Positions 1 through 9,653 of a DNA stretch of 64,000 nucleotides are shown in pieces. The stretch comes from Leuctra nigra. Lineage: Eukaryota; Arthropoda; Insecta; Plecoptera; Leuctridae. Under the pieces are notes generated by a model. The model searched no databases. It was not told where the DNA came from and was given only the letters and a program-made list of their open reading frames with translations. How positions within the stretch are numbered: the first letter of the stretch is position 1; the number at the start of each line of letters is the position of its first letter. The position numbers and the translations under genes are program-made. The DNA lies in assembly GCA_934045905.1 (NCBI GenBank), contig OW203762.1, positions 9,610,001-9,674,000 of the forward strand, in the 5' to 3' direction.

Positions 1-980
1 GTATTGACAGGGCCACAACCTAAACGGCTAAACCGATCGATCTGAAATTTTTACCACATGTGCACTTTTGGCGTCTGAGGTGCCTTTTTATAAAACCAAC
101 CTACAGCCGCCATTTTGAAACCGGAAGTGACGTCATATCTCATGGATGGACCGATCGGGACGAAACAAGCGCCAAACGATTCGGACGGCGATCTTTATAA
201 AATATCTATAGTCGAAATAGAAATATACCATTACCGGAACCGGAAATGACGTCATAAAAATGCCAAATCTGACTAAAATCATGTCTTATAACAATTACTA
301 CATATTCAGAAGGCTTATAATGTTACATAACATGTATTAGATACAAATTTTAGGTGGCTGTGATGTCAGTCGCCATTTTGAAAACCGGAAGTGGGAAGTG
401 ATGCCATAACTCGAGAACGGCTGGACCGATTGAAACGAAAGTTTCGCTATACGTCATAGCATATTATTTATAGCATACATAGTAACAAGCACAACCTTTC
501 TTAGCAACCAAACCAAATTTGGCATATTTTTTAAAGGAATTATAGTCTTTGTTGCCACAATATATGTAACAAGTTGTAAGAATAAACTGAAAAAAGGAGT
601 GATATCCCCATAAAAAAACACTCCGTGTAAAATACCAGCCAAGTCTCTACAACTTAAAAAAACATAGAAGAAATCTAAAAATTCAGCACTGAAAAGTAGT
701 GATATCAAAAAACTGGCCAATAAACTTTTTTAAAAACACTTGGCGCATCGCTTTTTTAGGGCATTAGAGATATATTATATGTATGGATGAGTATATTTGA
801 TTTCCGGCCTACTTCTTTACTATTCATATGCACGATGCGCCAAGTATTGTTTGAAAAGTTTTGACTTGGCCAGTTTTTTGATATCACTACTTTTCAGTGC
901 TGAATTTTTAGATTTCTTCTATTTTTTTTTTAGTTGAAGAGACTTGGCTGTTATTTTACACGGAGTGTTTTTTTATGGGG
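1..980 (+). mobile_element. Composite-family repeat, copy 1 (left end cut by window)
   Basis: This is the right-hand part of a repeat found about eight times in the window in both orientations. It opens in the shared motif CACAACCTAAACGGCTAAAC and continues through blocks with GCCATTTTGAAACCGGAAGTG followed by a CRE-like TGACGTCA. It ends in a long imperfect palindrome (about 609-980) that starts CCCCATAAAAAAACACTCCG and ends with its mirror ATGGGG. No coding capacity is visible. The microsatellite and 5' block of fuller copies lie left of the window. Confidence 0.75.
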
Positions 981-1359
981 TTCATTATAAGGGAGAATCA
1001 TTGGTCAACGCTTGATGTTTGTGAATGCATCCAGCCAAGTGGAGACGAATAACTAACTTGGTATCTACTGAAAAAGTGATGGACTTTGATATAACATATT
1101 GAGCAGAGTAAGGTAGTTCATGTGGTGAAGATAACCATCTGTTAACAGTACTCGTCTTAATAAATCTTTTCTCTAATCTTCTAACTCGTTCAGGATAGAA
1201 TGTCTGGACTCGTTTTTATTTTCAATGCAATACCAACGCAAGTTATTCATAACACGCCAAACCTTAGACTTGATTAAAAAGTGAGCTGTATTTTCTGTGT
1301 ATAAGCAATATATATATTATATTTCCAAGCAGTTACTACGTTATTCTTCTCTGGAACAG
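981..1359. other. Intron sequence of the ABCA-like gene, no feature seen
   Basis: AT-rich sequence between a repeat and the splice acceptor of the first ABCA exon. It ends in a pyrimidine-containing acceptor, TTCTTCTCTGGAACAG, just before 1360. I see no coding or structured element. Confidence 0.5.
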
Positions 1360-1573
1360 GTTTGGAGGAGTATAAGAACGTCAAGTGCGGCAAGTACAGT
1401 GGCGGCAATAAGCGAAAGCTGAGCACTGCCATGGCGTTGATCGGCAATCCGCCACTGGTCTTCCTCGACGAGCCAACCTCCGGGGTGGATCCAGTGGCGC
1501 GCAGGAACCTGTGGGGTGTGTTGGCGCGCGTGAGCCAGTTGGGTGACCGCGCCATCGTCCTCACCACTCACAG
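1360..1573 (+). CDS. ABCA-type ABC transporter, exon with signature and Walker B of an NBD
   Basis: An internal exon of an ABC transporter of subfamily A, a membrane lipid-exporter-type family. The frame starting at 1362 contains the A-subfamily signature [11 protein letters not shown], which replaces LSGGQ, then Walker B and D-loop [15 protein letters not shown]. The H-loop reads VLTTH and its following Ser codon is split by the intron. The exon opens after an AG at 1358-1359, with two bases completing a codon (phase 1). It ends before GT at 1574 in phase 2, and AG plus C from 1753 gives Ser, as expected in LTTHS. The Walker A exon and the membrane domains must lie left of the window. Because the gene ends two exons later, this should be the second NBD. 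Identity is secure at subfamily level; the orthologue (ABCA1/3-like) is not determined. Confidence 0.93.
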
Positions 1574-1752
1574 GTTTGACGGAGTTCTGATTATCACACA
1601 CTTTATGCCATAGAAAGTCATTCTTTTAAAAGGGCTGCACGATGTCCGATCATTCTCACAAGAAATTTGGTGTTACTCTACTATATTGGGTTGCATAGAA
1701 TGTGTGTTAAGTAAACTGCTCTAGGATAATACCTCCTGTGTGTCTCTTGCAG

Positions 1753-1978
1753 CATGGAGGAGTGCGAAGCGCTGGCGAGTCGGCTGGCGATCATGGTTCT
1801 GGGAGAGTTCGTCTGCATCGGCGAGAACCAATACCTCAAGAACAAGTTCTGTCAAGGATTCGGCGTAAATATTAAAATGACAGATCCTCCAATTGAAGAG
1901 GATCAAGCGGAGACCGTGAAGAGTGCGTTCTTGAAGTTGTTCAACGCTGACAAATGCGTGCTCAAAGATGAACGCCGT
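1753..1978 (+). CDS. ABCA-type ABC transporter, exon after the H-loop
   Basis: The next exon of the same gene. After a 179-bp intron (GT 1574, AG 1751-1752) it reads MEECEALASRLAIMVLGEF, the conserved stretch after the H-loop in ABCA proteins, then GENQYLKNKFCQGF, matching the family pattern G..Q.LK.KFG.G. The last part, to KDERR, is the less conserved linker toward the C-terminal regulatory region. The exon ends at CGT followed by GTGAGT (donor from 1979), phase 0, which fits the phase-0 acceptor of the next exon. No stop or frameshift is present, so these exons look functional. Confidence 0.92.
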
Positions 1979-2617
1979 GTGAGTAACTATGATATTGTTT
2001 TCATTGTTGAAGCATTGACAATCGCGTGTTTTAGTGGGGCATATGATATGCAATCAAGGCAACGCTGAATGTTTCCGCCCAATGAGCCATCATTTCTTAT
2101 TGTCGTCCTGAGTAAGGTCCTGAGTAAGGATGATCATTGCAATGTGGCGGACTTTGTCCATTCGAGCTAGGATTTGAACTTGGTTCGTACATATAGTCAC
2201 TTTGGCGGGATACTTTGGCTGTAGACCTAGCCAGAATGGCTTCTTTTTCCGAACAATGTTTGGATTCCCACTGTGTCAAAAAGTTACATGAGTTTAGGTC
2301 GGGAAGTTATTTTACGCTAAGATCTTCTGGATCTCCACAATGGTATCTCCTGATGTGTAGTGGGATTTGAAGCTTTGGTGTCCTTTTTAATATATTATAA
2401 ATCATATTTGATGAAAGTGCATTTCATTTCATGTAACCAAACTTACTTGGTCTCTAGGTCTCCAACTTACTCTATACTGGTGATCATGGTACTGATCATT
2501 AAAGGATATCAACATCCTGAAATGTTTGCTTCTTACAACATCCTGTCCGATCCAAACACACCCTGACCATCATTGTTCATTACCTGACATCTCCTTGTAT
2601 TGTACGAAGACTGCCAT

Positions 2618-2770
2618 CCCACTGACACGTTGCATCTTGTTCTATTCCAGGGCGTGCTGCATTATCATCCCACTGACACGTTGCATCTTGTTCTATTCCA
2701 GGGCGTGCTGCATTATCATCCCACTGACACGTTGCATCTTGTTCTATTCCAGGGCGTGCTGCATTATCAT
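2618..2770 (+). repeat. Three perfect tandem copies of a 51-bp unit containing a 3' splice site
   Basis: The units begin at 2618, 2669 and 2720. Each holds a pyrimidine tract, TTCTATTCCAG, and the first codons of the terminal ABCA exon (GGC GTG CTG CAT TAT CAT). The unit is 17 codons with no stop, so acceptors at 2651, 2702 and 2753 are all in phase 0 and all open into the exon. The copies are identical, which suggests recent duplication or collapse-resistant assembly of a real array. Confidence 0.9.
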
Positions 2771-2908
2771 CTGACTGACACTAAAGTCTCCTGGAACACT
2801 TTGTTCTCCAACATGGAGAGTCTGAAAGCCAGCCAGAAGTCGGTGGAGGTCTACACGGTCACGGAGACCACTCTAGAGCAAGTCTTTCTGTCATTCGCTA
2901 CGAAGTAA
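2753..2908 (+). CDS. ABCA-type ABC transporter, terminal exon
   Basis: The last coding exon of the ABCA gene, ending in TAA at 2906-2908. It encodes GVLHYHLTDT, a linker with SWNTLFSNMES, then VYTVTETTLEQVFLSFATK. The TLEQVFL.FA motif is the hallmark C-terminal segment following the second NBD in ABCA proteins. I chose the third of three identical acceptors (exon start 2753) because it joins VLKDERR directly to GVLHYHL, the usual family spacing. Acceptors at 2702 and 2651 would add 17 or 34 residues (PTDTLHLVLFQGVLHYH repeats) without breaking the frame. Which is used cannot be told from sequence alone. Confidence 0.9.
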   Translation, partial: GVLHYHLTDTKVSWNTLFSNMESLKASQKSVEVYTVTETTLEQVFLSFATK

Positions 2909-2978
2909 TGGAATATTTGCTTATTGTTTGGCTGAAATATTGTAGTTCACATCAATTGTGTATATTTAGCATTTTTAC

Positions 2979-2984
2979 ATTAAA
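2979..2984 (+). promoter_or_regulatory. Candidate polyadenylation signal ATTAAA for the ABCA gene
   Basis: ATTAAA lies about 70 bases after the ABCA stop codon. It is a common variant signal and the nearest one downstream. Cleavage site not identified. Confidence 0.35.
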
Positions 2985-3067
2985 ACTATTGATGAAAACT
3001 GTGTTAAATGATTTAATCGAGTTTCCATAACTAAATAAGGGTCCGGTTTGATGCTACCAATTAAAAC

Positions 3068-3165
3068 TATAGGAAAACGGTCAGTGTTACGCGTTGATGA
3101 ACGAGTACCGACACGTGCAACATCTCCAACCCACACGATACACGATACGACACTATAGTTTCGTT
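3068..3165 (+). mobile_element. Family D fragment
   Basis: It starts with CTATAGGAAAACGGTCAGTG and continues TTACGCGTTGATGAACGAGT, the conserved start of family D. The body is lost or too diverged to follow beyond about 3165. Confidence 0.6.
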
Positions 3166-3354
3166 TTAATCGGTTCAGCCGTTTTCCAACCTACCAACCA
3201 ATCTTGGGCAGATGACAAATGTCCTCCTATCTATTCCGAATTCCGGGCCATTTTGGCCCTCTCCTCGTTAATGGTATTTAATAAGAATTAAAAATATTAG
3301 TATGAGAGCATCACTTGTCTGTTTACTTTTGGTAGGTCTACCTACATAGATTGT

Positions 3355-4345
3355 TTAAAGAAAGTTGTTGATGTGCATGACGCTAGATGAATATTTGTGT
3401 CTGTGATAACGGGCGATGTAAGGATCAGAATAGTCGAAGTACCCAAGGGATGAGATTAGAGGATTTATGCTGTCCCCCAGACTTTGATAGAATTTAAGAG
3501 CCGAGTCCATTATAAAATCTGCCATTAAGCGCATCCTCAAATCCGCATGTATATCTTTGTTTCGGACATACCAAGGACTGTCAGTTATTTCTCGCAATAT
3601 CTTGTTTTGTTTTATTTGCAACTTTCGCATGTGGGACGGAGCGGCATTTCCCCATACTGGTGATCCATATGTCATCAATGGAAGGAGAATAGTCTTGTAC
3701 AGAGTCAGTTTATTTTCGAGGCTTAATTTACTTTTTCTATTTAGTGCGCATTGTAGAACTTTGGATGCCTGCTCGGCGTGCCACGACTGTGCAATGACTG
3801 CTGTGTCGTCGGCAAACAGTGCTATGTCAGCTTTCTCTGGCCGTGGGATATATTGATGTATATATTGAACCAAGTCGGACCCACAATGGAGCCCTGGGGC
3901 ATCCCTGCTCGGATTCGTCTAGTGGATGATGTTTCGTTTGTATGGTGTATAGCCAACGCATTAAGTTGTGATAAAACTTACTACCAGTCGTACACAGATG
4001 TAGTATAAGTTGCCTAAAATACAGATATTTGTATACAGAGGGGTGATTTGCAAGACTGGTTTTATCATTGGCTTTTATCACGACTTAATGCGTTGGCTGT
4101 ACCTCGAAGAACCTCTCGTTTAAATAAGACTGGACTAGTTTTGTTATGTAGTTTGGAAAATTAAGTGTCATCAGTTTGTGAATTATGCCTCCATGCCACA
4201 CCTTATCAAATTCAGTTGCTATGTCCAAAAATACAACACCAGTAAACTTGTTATTGTTGAATCCATGTGAGTTTTCTCACTAAGCCTTAATAGCTGATGG
4301 TTTGTTGAGTGCTTTTTCCTGAACCCAAATTGTCACATTTTGTTA
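3355..4345 (-). pseudogene. Jockey-like non-LTR reverse transcriptase fragment
   Basis: Read on the minus strand, this is a decayed LINE reverse transcriptase. From about 4330 downward it shows FGFRKKHSTNHQLLRL, then VVFLDIATEFDKVWH (RT motif A region), then a frameshifted stretch around 3880-3900 (CPQG/GPT-type motif B). The motif C region follows as ALFADDTAVIAQSW in an open stretch ending at 3355, and then the C-terminal ILLPLMTYGSPVWGNAA and the IKQNKILREITDSPWYV block. These are typical of Jockey-clade elements. At least one frameshift separates motif B from the FADD frame, and the N-terminal endonuclease is absent, so this is a dead 5'-truncated copy. No poly-A tail or target duplication was identified. 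Confidence 0.85.
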
Positions 4346-4381
4346 TAGAATGGCGACTCCCGGTTGGTTTTATAAATGTCC

Positions 4382-4690
4382 TCTAGTGGAGCGGTCGCTC
4401 CACCCAGCCAAGTCGTACAGTGCGCACAACATACCATTCTCACACAACATACCTAGGTACCGTTAAACTGCCTAACTGTAATACAAACTGGTTGAGGAGC
4501 TGACCACCACTTTTACTGTAAGCTACAAGGTAGCATTTACTTAAAATACTTTAAACTTAAAATTGGAAAATCTCACATTGTTGCGAAATATCTTAATTTC
4601 GAGGTTTGGCCCACCCTACCATATATTCCAAATTTACCAACAATAGGCTATTCGTGAGCTAGATGGCCGTGAAAATAGTAAAATGTCACC
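4382..4690 (+). mobile_element. Composite-family 5' block (diverged)
   Basis: It begins TCTAGTGGAGCGGTCGCTCC and continues with AGCCAAGTCGTAC, CTTTTACTGTAAGC, AAAATTGGAAAATCTCACAT and a CCCACCCTACCATATA block, in the same order as the other copies. It is more diverged, and it is the one copy without an A directly before the leading TC. No 268-bp body or palindrome follows. Confidence 0.65.
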
Positions 4691-4899
4691 ACTTTCATCT
4701 AATGATAAAAAACATGCTCAAAATTAGTGGCAAGAAGTATCATATGGTTGGATTCACAAAACTTCAAGGAATAACACCATACATGATACTTTTGACCAAT
4801 AGATGGCGCTCTGATGTCAAGTTGATTTAAAGATGGCCGACGTCTAAAATTTTGCATTAAAGGTTCGCTAACTAATATCGCTGTAAATCAGAAAGTACA

Positions 4900-5940
4900 C
4901 AACCGATCAGAATAATTCTTGCGCCATTCTTTAGTACACATCTCAGACAACACATCGGACAACACATTTCTGTCCTCCCTGAGAGAGCCTCGCTCCGGTT
5001 TCCGTGTCAAACCGTTCACACTCTTCGTAGTCGTGCATTTAGCGCGCAACGTAGACGTGCGTATGTGCTCAAGAAGTCTGGGATTGCTCCCGGATTCGAG
5101 AGAATCGATGCCTTTCATTGAATCGGGCGGCCGTTAGCGAGGGTGCTCGCGCAGAGCCTCGTGGCCTAGCATCGGTTGACCACTGGACGGCCACACCGCT
5201 CTCCGTGGTCGGAGAGCGGTAGCGCGCCGCTCGGCACCGCCGCGGACGTCACCTTTCTCGAGAGAGAACAACGGATGGGAGCCGAGGCCGCGAGGCCCGG
5301 GTTCGTCACCGCGGTGATCGTCCGGCGACCGAGAGAGCGTCCGCCGTGCTCAAGAGAGAGCACATCGTGCGGAGACAGTCGTCGCCGCCACGGATGGGCG
5401 ACGGGCGAAGGTCTGTGTGGGCCGACAGCTCGTCGCCGTCACTCTCGGGACCGGAGTCCGTCGAACGTGAGGCTTGGCACAGTCGGCCGCCGCATCGCGC
5501 CGTCTCCGCCGGAGAGTTGAACCCGCAAGCTGGCAGGGGCCGCGGTGGACCACTGCAGTCAACGTGGGCGTCTCCTCGACGGCCCGTGTCTGGGTACCGG
5601 TAACAAGCGTCTGCATTGCGCAGTCCACTGTGGAGTTACTTTCCCCATGTCGATCGGCGAGGCTTGAAAAGCGACACTTTTACGGTTTTCGGCGTGGCAG
5701 TTGGTAAAATCTGCCGAGCGCAGAGAATTTCGGCGGGCGCCCGAGCCTCGCTCTCGAGCGCGGTCGCACTCCCGACCATCGTTCGTGTCGCTTGGCTTTT
5801 GGCCAGCCATCAGACACTCGTTCGTGTCGGTTGACCCCTCCCATGCCATCGCCTCTCGTTCGTGTTAGTTGGCCGAGGCCTCCTGCATAGGTTCGTGTCA
5901 GTTGGCCGAGGCGTTCTGCATGGGTTGTATCAAATATATG
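4900..5940. other. GC-rich, CpG-rich island of unknown nature
   Basis: About 1 kb of GC- and CpG-rich DNA, strongest at 5100-5900, in an otherwise AT-rich window. Overlapping open frames exist on both strands but none resembles a protein I know, and high GC content alone lengthens open frames. At 5779-5935 a degenerate repeat of about 35-39 bp recurs four times around TTCGTGTCRSTTGGCC. It could be a promoter island, the 5' end of an unrecognised transposon, or a foreign fragment. I cannot choose between these. Confidence 0.5.
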
Positions 5941-5984
5941 TGATTTAACATTTGTAAACAGTACGTTTTTCAATAATTTAGGTA

Positions 5985-6285
5985 AATCAATGTATTTTAA
6001 ATTTCATGACGTAATTTCCGGTTTTGTTAACATAATATTTAGTATTTTGCTACTGATAATCCATAAAGTTGTCCGTCTGAATCGTTTGGCGCTTATTTCG
6101 TTTCGATCGGTCCAGTCGTTGACGAGATATGACGTCACTTCCGGTTTCAAAATGGCGGCACAAAAAAGTTATGGGGGTGAGGTTAAATCAGACGCCAAAA
6201 GTGCACACGTGGTAAAAATTTGTGATCAATCGGTTTTGCCGTTTAGACTGTGGCCTGTTTTCCGGATTTTAGCTCCAGACTACTA
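5985..6285 (-). mobile_element. Composite-family body fragment
   Basis: Reverse-orientation piece containing ATGACGTAATTTCCGGTTT, GACGTCACTTCCGGTTTCAA and AATGGCGGCAC, followed by the inverted ACAGGCCACAG.CTAAAC segment. It lacks both the palindrome and the 5' block. Confidence 0.65.
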
Positions 6286-6548
6286 TGTACACTCGGCCAA
6301 ACAAAACTTAAACGTTGACCAAATTTGAATGACTGCTGGTCATGTCCCATAACCAATCAAAGCTTTATATTATCTTTGAAATGTGAGGTCACCTACTAGA
6401 GTTAGACAATGAGATCACTTAGATGATCACGTACATCAGATTCAATTCAATTGGCATTGGAAAACATTAATTTCGGTACTTATGTTCTGACAGCAATTAA
6501 TGAAAATGTTTAAAATAAGAGACAATGGTCTTAATGACCATGCAAAAT

Positions 6549-9402
6549 ACTAGGAAAACGCTCAGTGTAACGCGTTGATGAGCGAGCACGGGAACGTGCA
6601 AATTCTCGAACCGGAAATGCGTACACAACGCAAAGAAAACATATACATCCATATTTAATTGAAATATGATCACTCAATCAATAAAAAAGTATATAATGCT
6701 TTTCATCGAAACTTGAAAATTGCATCTAAGCACCCTGGTAAATATAGCAAAACAGATTCAGTTCAAGTGGCACTGGAAAACATTACTTTCGATACTTCAT
6801 TACTGACAGATATTAAAAATGTCAATAAGTTCATACGTTCTTAACTGATTGGGATGAAATTTTGTAAAATAAGAGACAATGTTGGTCTTAATGATCATGC
6901 AAAATATGAGTTTGATCAGAATTATCGAAGACCGTTTTCATTTTTCAGGCTATCAGGAGATATTTATTTAAATTTTAACCAATTAATGGATTTCAAATAT
7001 AATTAGAGTATGCAAACTGAGAAGGTTGTCTCTACATGTGTGCAAAATTTCAGCTCGATTGAAGAAGAACTCTGACCTGTATAGCCAAAATATGAGTTTT
7101 ATCTGATTTATCGAAGACCATTTTCATTTTTCAACCTATTAGGAGATGTTAATTAAATTTTAACCAATAATTGGATTTTAAAAAAATTTGGGCCTGCAAA
7201 CAGAGAAGGTTGTCTCTACATGGTGCAAAATTTCAGCACGATCGAAGAAAAACTCTGACCTGTATAGTCAAAATATGAGTTTGATCAGAATTATCGAAGA
7301 TCGTTTTGATTTTTCAGCCTATCAGGAGATATTTATTTAAATTTTAACCAATAAATGGATTTCAAAAAAATTAAGGTCTGCAAACAGAGAAGGTTGGTTT
7401 TACATGTGTGCAAAATTTCAGATCGATCGCTGAAACGGTGCAACCTGTGTATCTAGTGGAGCGGTCGCTCCACGCCAGCCAAGTCGTACGGCGCGCGCAC
7501 ACTCTCATTTAAAAAGGCTGGAGCAACCCACTTTTACTGTAAGCATCAAAGTGGCATTTTCGGCCTACTGGATCTTAAAATTGGAAAATCTCACATTGTT
7601 GCGAAATATGTTAATTTCGAGCTATGGCCCACCCTACAACATATACCAAATTTGGGAACAATAGGTTACGCCCTTTGCGAGCTAGAGAGCCGTGAAAACA
7701 GTGTTTTAGGGCGGTTTATACAGTAATCTTAGTAGTAGTAGTATTAGTAGTCTCCTGGAATTCAAATCCGGTAAACAGGCCACAGCCTAAACGGCTAAAC
7801 CGATTGATCTCAAATTTTTACCACGTGTGCACTTTTGGCGTCTGATTTGCCCTCGCCCCCATGACCTTTTTTGTGCCGCCATTTTGAAACCGGACGTGAC
7901 GTCATATCTCGTCAACGGCTGGACCGATTTGAACAAAATTTACGCCAAACGATTAAGACGGTCAACTATATAGGTCATCAGTAGCAAAAGACTAAAAATT
8001 GTATTAATGAAACCGGAAATGACGTAATGAAATTTGAAATACATCGATTGGCATTTCGGCGACAAAGTTTGATCCGATTATTTTGATATTTATGTAACGT
8101 ATGTACTTTTGACATTTCATGTGACTTGTTATAAAACCAACCGGAAGACGCCATTTTGAAACCGGAAGTGACATCATATCTCAATAACGGTTAAATAGAT
8201 TTGAACGATACCAGCGCTAAACAATTTAGACGTCATCTTTATTTAATATCATCAATAATATTTGCAGTTTCCCATACCGAAACCGGAAATGACGTCACAC
8301 ATTTTAATAATCTCACAAATTTACATTTTGATGCAATAAATATACTATTTGAGACAGCTTATAATAAAATATAATCATGTTTAAATTATAATTTAAGGGG
8401 TCAGAGAATTTAGCCGCCATTTTGAAACCGGAAGTAACGTCATATCTCGAAAACTGGTAGACAGATCGGCATGAAACTAGCGCCAAACGATTCGGAAGGC
8501 CATCTCTATGGAATAGGAACAGTAAAACTAGAATTTTCCTATTTATGAGACCGGAAATGCCGTCAATAAAATTTATAAATTATTATAATCCCCTCCTATA
8601 CAATAAATACATATTCTGAAAACTTAAAATGATACACATCATTTATAGATATAAATTCTATGTGGCAGTGCAGTTTGTTCAGCAGCCATTTTGAAAACCG
8701 AAGTGTTGCCATATCTCGGAACTGGGTTGACCGATTGGAATGAAACCTTTGCTATTCTTCATAAAAGATCATTTAAAGCAAATATTTAGAACCATACGCT
8801 GTTTTTCATTAGTAGTACCTAACCAAATTGTAAAGGGTGATTTTTGTAAAGGATTTAGTAATTGTTCATTCGATATGTGTCACAAGTTGTAAGAATAAAC
8901 TAAAAAAAGGAGTGATATCCCCATAAAAAACACTTCGTGTAAAAATACCAGCCAAGTCTCTCCAACTAAAAAAAAATATGAAATCTAAAAATTCTGCACT
9001 GAAAAGTAGTGATATCAAAAAATTAGCCAAGTCAAAACTTTATTTGAAAATCAAAAAAATACTTGGCGCATCGTTTTTTTTAGGGCATTATAGGTTAACT
9101 ATTATATTTGATGTATATTTTATATCTGGCCTATACTTTTAAGCTATTTATATACACGATGCGTTAAGTATTTTTTGATTTTCAAATAAAGTTTTGACTT
9201 GGCTAATTTTTTGATATCACTACTTTTCAGTGCAGAATTTTTAGATTTCATTTTTTTTTTTATTTGAAGTGACTTGGCTGGTATTTTTACACGAAGTGTT
9301 TTTTATGGGGATCGGTTAATAGCAGAAAAAAACAAAAAAAAAACAAAAAAAACAGAGGAGGTCCGTGCCAAGAGCCAAAAGGAGACGCTTGCTTCGCTCG
9401 CT
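6549..9402 (+). mobile_element. Family D copy interrupted by a composite element
   Basis: The start ACTAGGAAAACGCTCAGTG at 6548 is followed by the family body: recurring 'GTTGGTCTTAATGA.CATGCAAAATATGAG' and 'AACCAATAATGGATT' blocks and two near-repeats of ~190 bp at 7010-7270. At 7451 the copy is interrupted by the composite element (7452-9310). The family D tail resumes at 9311 with a poly-A-rich stretch, AGAGGAGGTCCGTGCC, and ends CGCTTGCTTCGCTCGCTCAA. The split copy defines both ends of the inserted composite unit. Confidence 0.7.
7452..9310 (+). mobile_element. Composite-family element, near-complete (1859 bp)
   Basis: Full layout: (1) 5' end TCTAGTGGAGCGGTCGCTCC, containing the 18-bp palindrome GTGGAGCGGTCGCTCCAC; (2) a ~265-bp block ending GGGCGGTTT; (3) a (TAG)n microsatellite at about 7725-7753; (4) a tandem body with period about 268 bp, in which ACCGGAARTGACGTCA-like sites occur near 7893, 8012, 8160, 8282, 8428, 8551 and 8697; (5) a terminal palindrome, 8918-9310. 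It is preceded by A. No ORF is convincing, so it looks non-autonomous. It resembles a Helitron at its 5' end (A|TC), but the GGGG 3' end is not the canonical CTRR. Confidence 0.75.
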
Positions 9403-9653
9403 CAATAAGTTTGATCACATTTATTGAAGACCATTTTCATTTTTCAACCTATCAGGAGATGTGTATTTAAATTTTAACTAATAAATGGATTTCAAAAAAA
9501 AATTGGAGTCTGCAAACGGAAAAGGTTATCTCTAAATGAGTGCAAAATTTCAGATCGATCGGTGAAACGGTGCAACCTCTATTGCTCCAACTTCTTCTTC
9601 TTCTTCTTCTTCTTCTTCCCATCAAGGAGTAGGCTTCTAGCCTGTTCCGGCAT

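Noticed and set aside
454..720. Minus-strand ORFs in the composite palindrome (also at 43159-43368 and 50983-51183)
   Set aside because: The similar short proteins come from the same palindrome arms in different copies; no evidence for translation, and starts and stops vary.
5100..5900. GC-rich island as rRNA or a tRNA cluster
   Set aside because: No conserved rRNA core sequences and no tRNA A/B box pair with cloverleaf could be seen.
5166..5973. Overlapping ORFs on both strands of the GC-rich island
   Set aside because: High GC lowers stop frequency. None has recognisable motifs, and they overlap each other on both strands.
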